This document shows positions 58,600 through 64,000 of a stretch of DNA of 64,000 nucleotides, in pieces. How positions within the stretch are numbered: position 1 is the first letter of the stretch; each line of letters opens with the position of its first letter. A model generated the notes under the pieces. It was not told the DNA's origin and searched no databases. It saw nothing but the letters and a program-made list of their open reading frames with translations. The stretch comes from Sequoia sempervirens (taxonomy: Eukaryota > Streptophyta > Pinopsida > Cupressales > Cupressaceae): the NCBI GenBank assembly GCA_007258455.2, contig VDFB02000003.1:44450077-44514076 (forward strand), written 5' to 3'. The position numbers and the translations under genes were made by a program.

Positions 58600-58985
58600 A
58601 AAGTTACCTTGTCACCCTAGTTCCTCATACATTGGCGCATAATTGCCTTTGCTATATCAAACTCTAGGATTTCTCTTTACATACCAGTATAACCTATCTC
58701 CCCTTTCATTCATCCCTTTACATCTCCCCCCATCCCCTTCATCCTCTAATTCATATGCTACTTGATCCTTATCCCCCATCTTTCCTTTCCATTTCAAGAG
58801 TACACTCGTGTTCTCTTAACCCACATGTCCTCTCGAGGGGGCATCCCTCTACATCATCTACATCCTTCCACATCTTCACTAATGACTGGGGCATCATGCC
58901 ACTAGTCCCTTTTCCCTCATACCCACTATGTTTACTCTTCTTTGATACAGACCACTTCACGACATCATATCAAACAGGGGAAAAA
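58600..58985 (+). mobile_element. 3' internal end of a gypsy-like LTR element
   Basis: A T/C-rich, proline/serine-coding stretch ending in ATATCAAACAGGGGAAAAA, a polypurine tract directly before a TGTTG LTR start. The short open frame 58755-58991 (ending TTSYQTGEKC) resembles, from memory, the pol-to-LTR junction of gymnosperm gypsy elements. No RT or integrase is present, so the superfamily is inferred. From 58091 to 58600 I see nothing specific. Confidence 0.5.
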
Positions 58986-59900
58986 TGTTGAAACCTAAAA
59001 TCTAACCTTACCCAACCACACCTAATTTTACCTTATCCTGAGCCATTAATTAAATAAATATCTATTATTTATTTAAATCAATTCAATCATTTCCCCCATT
59101 TTATCTTAATCTTTAATTAAATAAATATTTACTATTTATTTAATTATTTTCCCTTCACATAATCTCATTAATTAAATAAATATTTATTATCTATTTAATT
59201 AATTTCACATTCACCCTTATCCTTGTTCATTTAATCTTATCCTTCAAACTTGTTCATGTGGATCACAATCTAAATTTTCCATCATGTGACAAGTGCCTCA
59301 TTCATGTGTCTAACTAACTTCTTATCTAGATTCATTGAACTTAGACACCTTGTCAAAAGTCAAACTAACTTTTCATCTTATCCATTCATCACATATCCCA
59401 CCTCTTAATCCTAGCCATTCACATAGGATGTTGCCCTAATCCATTCATATCCCTCATGTGGCACTTGTCATATGATTACATCTTTGAGCCTAACCCTAAT
59501 TCTCATTTAATCATATCCATTCATCATCAATCTATCTCAACCCTTGATTTTGTCTCTTCAAAACTCTATAACGAGAGACCTTCATCCTTTATCATTAATG
59601 AAAAATCAAACCATCATACCCTTATGTTGTCATTTTTCTATCTCATATTTCAATTATACGAAGGTTATACTAGTTTATTGAGCAATCCACATCCCATCAT
59701 AATCTAGAGAAAATCAAATAGAGCTAGGATGCATTCTATTTTAGCTCATCTAGGAGGATACAAATTGTTTGAGGTATAAATTTTATTTACTTGCTTTATC
59801 TTATGAGCTGCTTTTCTTCAATCATTTTTCAACATCTTCATGAACTAACTATTCAATCTAAATTGTTATTTATCTAACTTTGATTGTGTCTTTGATCTAA
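58986..59900 (+). repeat. Gypsy-like LTR (start certain, end approximate)
   Basis: It starts TGTTGAAACC after a purine tract. It contains three AT-rich inverted-repeat blocks and a CTCTATAACGAGAGACCTTC segment near 59563 that could be a promoter/transcription start. No partner LTR exists in the window, so the 3' end near 59900 is a guess. Confidence 0.5.
59046..59201. repeat. Three AT inverted repeats in the LTR
   Basis: TAATTAAATAAATA followed by its complement after about 5 bases appears perfectly at 59114-59146 and imperfectly near 59046-59077 and 59169-59201. The spacing is about 55-65 bp. Confidence 0.8.
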
Positions 59901-60181
59901 ACTAAAGCCTTCCGTGTGTGACTTAAACTAGAACTGTGAATTATAATTTCTAAGGCTATTTATGAATTTTGAGTGTTGAATATTATAATTTTGAAAATAA
60001 GTGTGTGTTTAAAGGTTAAGTAATGATTAAAAATGTATAAATAATTTGGTTTAATCCAATGAATATAATTCTAGACTTAAATTCATGCTTAATTTTATCT
60101 CATTCAATATTGTGATCTTTTTATTTTTTTATAAATCACATGCCACATGTAAAACCAAACAATCACAACCCTACTAGGTCA

Positions 60182-60182
<1 letters not shown>

Positions 60183-60212
<30 letters not shown>
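60183..60212. repeat. (CA)n microsatellite
   Basis: About fifteen uninterrupted CA dinucleotides, followed about 25 bases later by a short (GT)n run at 60236-60248. Confidence 0.95.
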
Positions 60213-60215
<3 letters not shown>

Positions 60216-60282
60216 TATTATGGTTTCCTCCATATTGTGTGTGTGTGTAGGGCTCACAATGTGGAAGAGACCATACTAAAGT
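60212..60282. repeat. Imperfect hairpin, 28-bp arms
   Basis: 60212-60239 and 60255-60282 are complementary at 24 of 28 positions, with a 15-base spacer. Two of the four mismatches would be G:U pairs in RNA. Confidence 0.75.
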
Positions 60283-60354
60283 TTATTATTTGTCAAGGAG
60301 GTTAACTTATTCAAAATTTATTTAAAGGAAAATCTAATTTTTAATGTTACATTT

Positions 60355-62627
60355 TGTTAGAATGTCTAAAATAGATATTAATCTATTAAATAGTGCAAGC
60401 GATATAGATTATTAAATTGTTAAATACAAATAATCAATTAAAATCAAAATAGAACAATAGAATTAGTTTTTTGAGAGGGAAATTCTAATGTTCACAATAT
60501 CTTATTCGATTATTTATTAAGGAATGAGTTACAAAATATATCCTCCAAGATTTTGAATCCATGAGGATGAAGAGAGGCAAAAAAACAAAAAAAATAAGGA
60601 ATTCCTCATCCAAGTCTCCAAATTTGTGAAGATAAGGAAAAAAATATAATAAAATAATAAGAATGTTTGCATCTCATTATTATATCCTACCTAACTAAAA
60701 ATAAATTACCTAAGTAAACTTAATGAAAAAGTGCAATATCACACTTACGATAAAACATATCCAAGGTGAATAAAACATTACATTAACACCCCCCTTAAGT
60801 GCAACTTAGGTAAGAAAAAATGAGTCCCAACAACAAGGCCATGTTAGCTATCCATGCACAATTTGAAATTACCCCTCCACCAAAGGTAGAGAAGAAGAAA
60901 CCTACAAAACAAAACTCCATCCCTTAAAGTACATGAATGGGGATAAGATAAACTCACTAAAAGTGAGTGTCTTGAAATTCCTATAAGATAAGGCACATGT
61001 GTGCCTCCACAAGGAAGAGAGAGAAGAGCAATGTAGAATATCACATGAGAATGTTGTAGAAGGTTCCTCTATAACATATGATACACCTTCCTTTCAGAAG
61101 ATAGAAGCCCAAGGCATCAAATTGTTGATTTTCCAGTCAAGTGAAATGTGGAAAGGAATTAGGATGTATGGGTTTAGAAGTTGTCCATTTTTCTCAATAT
61201 ATATAGTAAACTATGACTATGAAATAGGATGTATCAAGTAAGTAGCATGATGTGGTGGAGATAGAACAAGTGAATCTAGAATGGGAGATAATGTAACTCA
61301 TTGCAAGTTGCCATCAAACAAAAGAGAAATATCCTCAATAGTGTCATCAAGATCTAAAAGGTGAGAGTCCAAAAATAAATGGGAAATGTTTATCACTTAA
61401 TGATTAAATCATTTTACTATGTGAATGCCAAATTTTTTGGAATCTTACAAGACCCAAAATAGATCAAGAAAAATAAAATATAGATAAAATATAATGTAAG
61501 ATGAAATAGAGACCACTAGTGTGGAGTACACAGAAAAATGCAAGTCTAAAAAGATAGTACCCAAAAAGGAGTGTGTATGCATAAGATATGAATTTCAGGA
61601 GGTCTCAAAATGAGATCTATTAAGAAAAATCTATAAGCACACCATTAAATTAGAAAAATAAGAACACCACTTTGAATAATATTAAATTCTATCAAATAAA
61701 AAAATTGTACCAATTTAAAGTCCAAGTGACCAAGTTATGGTCTTCCAAAGTTGGGGTTCAAAATCAAAACAACTAACGGAGAGGGATCCCTTTTTGAAGT
61801 GATGACATCAATGATGATTAGAACTATACAAAATAAAAATTTACACAAGTATAGAAATTACAATGGCATGCCCATACAGATGAATAGTACCAGGTCAAAA
61901 AAATTCAACCTCCTCTAGACCACGAACTCAAAGAATGATAAATTTTATATAGAAATGTGGGTTCTTGGAGATTCTGCATACAATGGTAGGGTTTCTTCGA
62001 CCTCAAAATGTCCCCCCCAAAAAAGTCACCTAAATCCATGAACAAATCCCTATTTGCAAACACACTTCTTGATCTTCATTTTTTTATGAACAACCAAAAA
62101 TGTTAAGATTTTCAAAAGGCCACAATCACCTAAATTTTAGAAAAAAAATGGTGTAAACCTTAGAGGTTAGATTTTTTCCATTAAACTATTACAATTCTTC
62201 ACATCATCTAGGAATGAAAGAGGAGAGAATTTTGGTATGAGAGAAAAATATATACAAGAAAGAAAAAATAGTTTTCAATCTCTCAAAATTAGAAACTAAA
62301 AACATATCCTAGCAAAAAAGCTTTGATACCATGTTTTAATCTACAATATAGATATTAACCTAGAAACTACTACAAGTGATAGTGATTATTAAACTATTAA
62401 ATACAAATAATTAATTGAAATCTAAATAAGACAACATAATTAGTTTCTTGAGAGAGAACTGAAAAATCTCACAATAGCTTCTTTGATGATTCAGTAATGA
62501 AGGAAAGAGTTACAATATCTAGTCTCCAAGATTCTAAATCCATGAGGATGGAGAAGAGGAAAAAAAGCAAAAAACAAGGAATTTCTTACCCAATTTTCCA
62601 AAATTGTTCAAAGATAAGGAATAACAG
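60355..62627 (-). mobile_element. Non-autonomous copia Copia-5 (minus strand)
   Basis: The left LTR 60355-60788 (TGTTAG...ATTAACA, 434 bp) matches 62332 to about 62627, where the second LTR is truncated or diverges. CCCCCCTTAAGTGCAAC after the left LTR is the complement of a polypurine tract. GCTTTGATACCA before the right LTR is the complement of an initiator-tRNA-Met PBS. The element therefore lies on the minus strand. The 1.5 kb interior shows no gag or pol motif. No target duplication can be tested because the right end is lost. Confidence 0.75.
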
Positions 62628-64000
62628 AGAATCTTGATGCCTATATCTCTTCAATGTGTTGACAAAGCTTAGGCCTGCATCCTGTCAAATCTACCCCGGA
62701 GCCCCTCTTCGTCGATTAAAATTTTGCAACTCAGAGGTCATCTTACAAATCCGCTTGGTAGAATGTTTTTTGGTGCATATGGTAAGATGCCTACTCAGTT
62801 TCAAGCCCCCAAGATAAGTTTTGATATGCTATTAAATCCTTTTTTGATCGCGATCGAGCTAAAATTGGTGTTCCAGAAAGTTTCAAATTTCACAATTCTA
62901 AAGGAAACCCATTTCTTGTTGTAGTCTAAAACATCTCCACTTCCAATTTCATCAAAAATGAAGGCCATCTGATACATTATTTTAATGTATTTTGGTTGTG
63001 GTGAACACATCTGTAAGGACAGTTTACAAAGGAGTTACCTATTTTTTTATGGTTGGGTGAAATATGATTTAAAACTCATGTTTTAAATAATTGATTATGG
63101 CTACACACAAAAAATCATGGCTCCAGAGATCCCATTTGCATGCAGTGAATTTTCCCCCTTTGAGTGGCAGGTGAAATTAAAAATTTACATAATTTCTAAT
63201 GTTTCATAAGATAATATTTAAAATACTTTAAATATTTTAAATGTTATTACAATGGCAAAGTGCACATGAAATAAAGTATTAGGGCATATTTTAATACACT
63301 TCCAAATATTATGAATTCAAAACTTTATTGTGCCCGCCAGCCCTTAAATATTTGATGACACTAGAGAAGGAAGCATGGAAGCAAAGCATGGAGTTTGTGG
63401 GAGAGGATTGGAATATTCAAAAATACTTTATTAACCATTGTAGCTATTTTATAAACCTTGGAAAATATTTTATTTGTTTTGTCTTGCCTTCCCCGCTATC
63501 TCGACACAACACTTGTCATCAACAAAAGCTCATGGAAGCGAGGAGAGCTAGAGGGAGAATAAGGGGAGTTTAAATATTTGCATAAGGCATGTAAAAATAG
63601 GTTTTTATTATTGACGGAGCAGAAAATAAAAGTTATTCACGCCGAGATAAAAGCTAATCATGTCCAAATTCTTTAAGTTGCAAACCATGGTTTTTGCTTC
63701 CAGAATGGTGCTTCAACCATTTATAATGTATGGGAAGCAATTTTGGCAATGTTTTATGCATTCTTTGGTTGCTAGTGAGGTCGAAAATGCCCAACATCTT
63801 ATTCTCACAACTTGCAAGGTGCAATTGGAGTTTTTCACCTTCTAGAATCTGCTCTGAGTATTTCTTTTGCCATGGGAGCTAAATAAAAAATGTTATGATC
63901 ATTTTGGAAGCATCAAGAATGTTTAAAATGCTTAGTGTACATTGAAAATGACCTACAATATGTTTTGTTTAGTTTCTATGAACCTCAGGCTACAAAGTGA
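62628..64000. other. Window end, nothing recognised
   Basis: Open frames at 62724-62924, 63328-63573 and 63660-63845 have no motif or supporting context. Part of this could be an exon or promoter of a gene beyond the window, but I cannot support a call. Confidence 0.4.

Overview
This 64 kb window is eukaryotic nuclear DNA and almost certainly comes from a seed plant, most likely a gymnosperm. It is AT-rich and gene-poor, with one 100-base assembly gap. It is filled with degenerate Ty1/copia and Ty3/gypsy-like LTR retrotransposons, LINE pieces, a hAT transposon and a plant-specific PLS-DYW pentatricopeptide gene. The gymnosperm assignment is inferred from the style of the PPR repeats and retroelements as I remember them; no search was run.

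Layout. 1-5.6 kb: a 240-bp tandem array split by a ~1 kb terminal-inverted-repeat element, a ~35-bp minisatellite, then the one host gene that looks intact (a small DUF761 protein, 4678-5079). 5.8 kb: gap. 6.7-7.9 kb: a decayed plant gene or transposon protein with an HGKGxHDGAGACVKRA block. 9.1-11.2 kb: a satellite with an exact 687-bp higher-order period. 11.2-19.8 kb: a minus-strand LINE-derived copy (copy A) cut in two by a 5.9 kb copia element (Copia-1). 24.3-27.0 kb: an uninterrupted second copy (copy B) flanked by a perfect 18-bp target-site duplication. Both copies carry an extra ORF downstream of the RNase H domain. 27.3-30.5 kb: an AT microsatellite island holding a tRNA-type SINE candidate and a LINE ORF1 (DUF4283 + CCHC) fragment. 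30.9-34.3 kb: a gypsy fragment joined to a truncated copia element (Copia-4). 34.7-39.0 kb: a full-length but broken DYW-class PPR pseudogene. 39.1-43.1 kb: a complete hAT transposon with a perfect 8-bp TSD and an open 769-codon transposase. 46.1-58.1 kb: a 12 kb copia element with two 1,628-bp LTRs (Copia-2), interrupted by a minus-strand non-autonomous copia (Copia-3, 49.3-53.3 kb). 58.6-60 kb: the 3' end of a gypsy-like element. 60.4-62.6 kb: a second minus-strand non-autonomous copia (Copia-5).

Functionally the window is a stack of insertions, so relative ages can be read directly: Copia-1 is younger than LINE copy A, Copia-3 is younger than Copia-2, and the TIR element is younger than the 240-bp array. 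Only the hAT transposase and the DUF761 gene keep long undamaged reading frames. The most unusual items are the conserved third ORF of the LINE-derived copies and the structured hAT element, which has a 50-bp perfect palindrome near one end and a 32-bp-stem hairpin in its presumed 5' intron.
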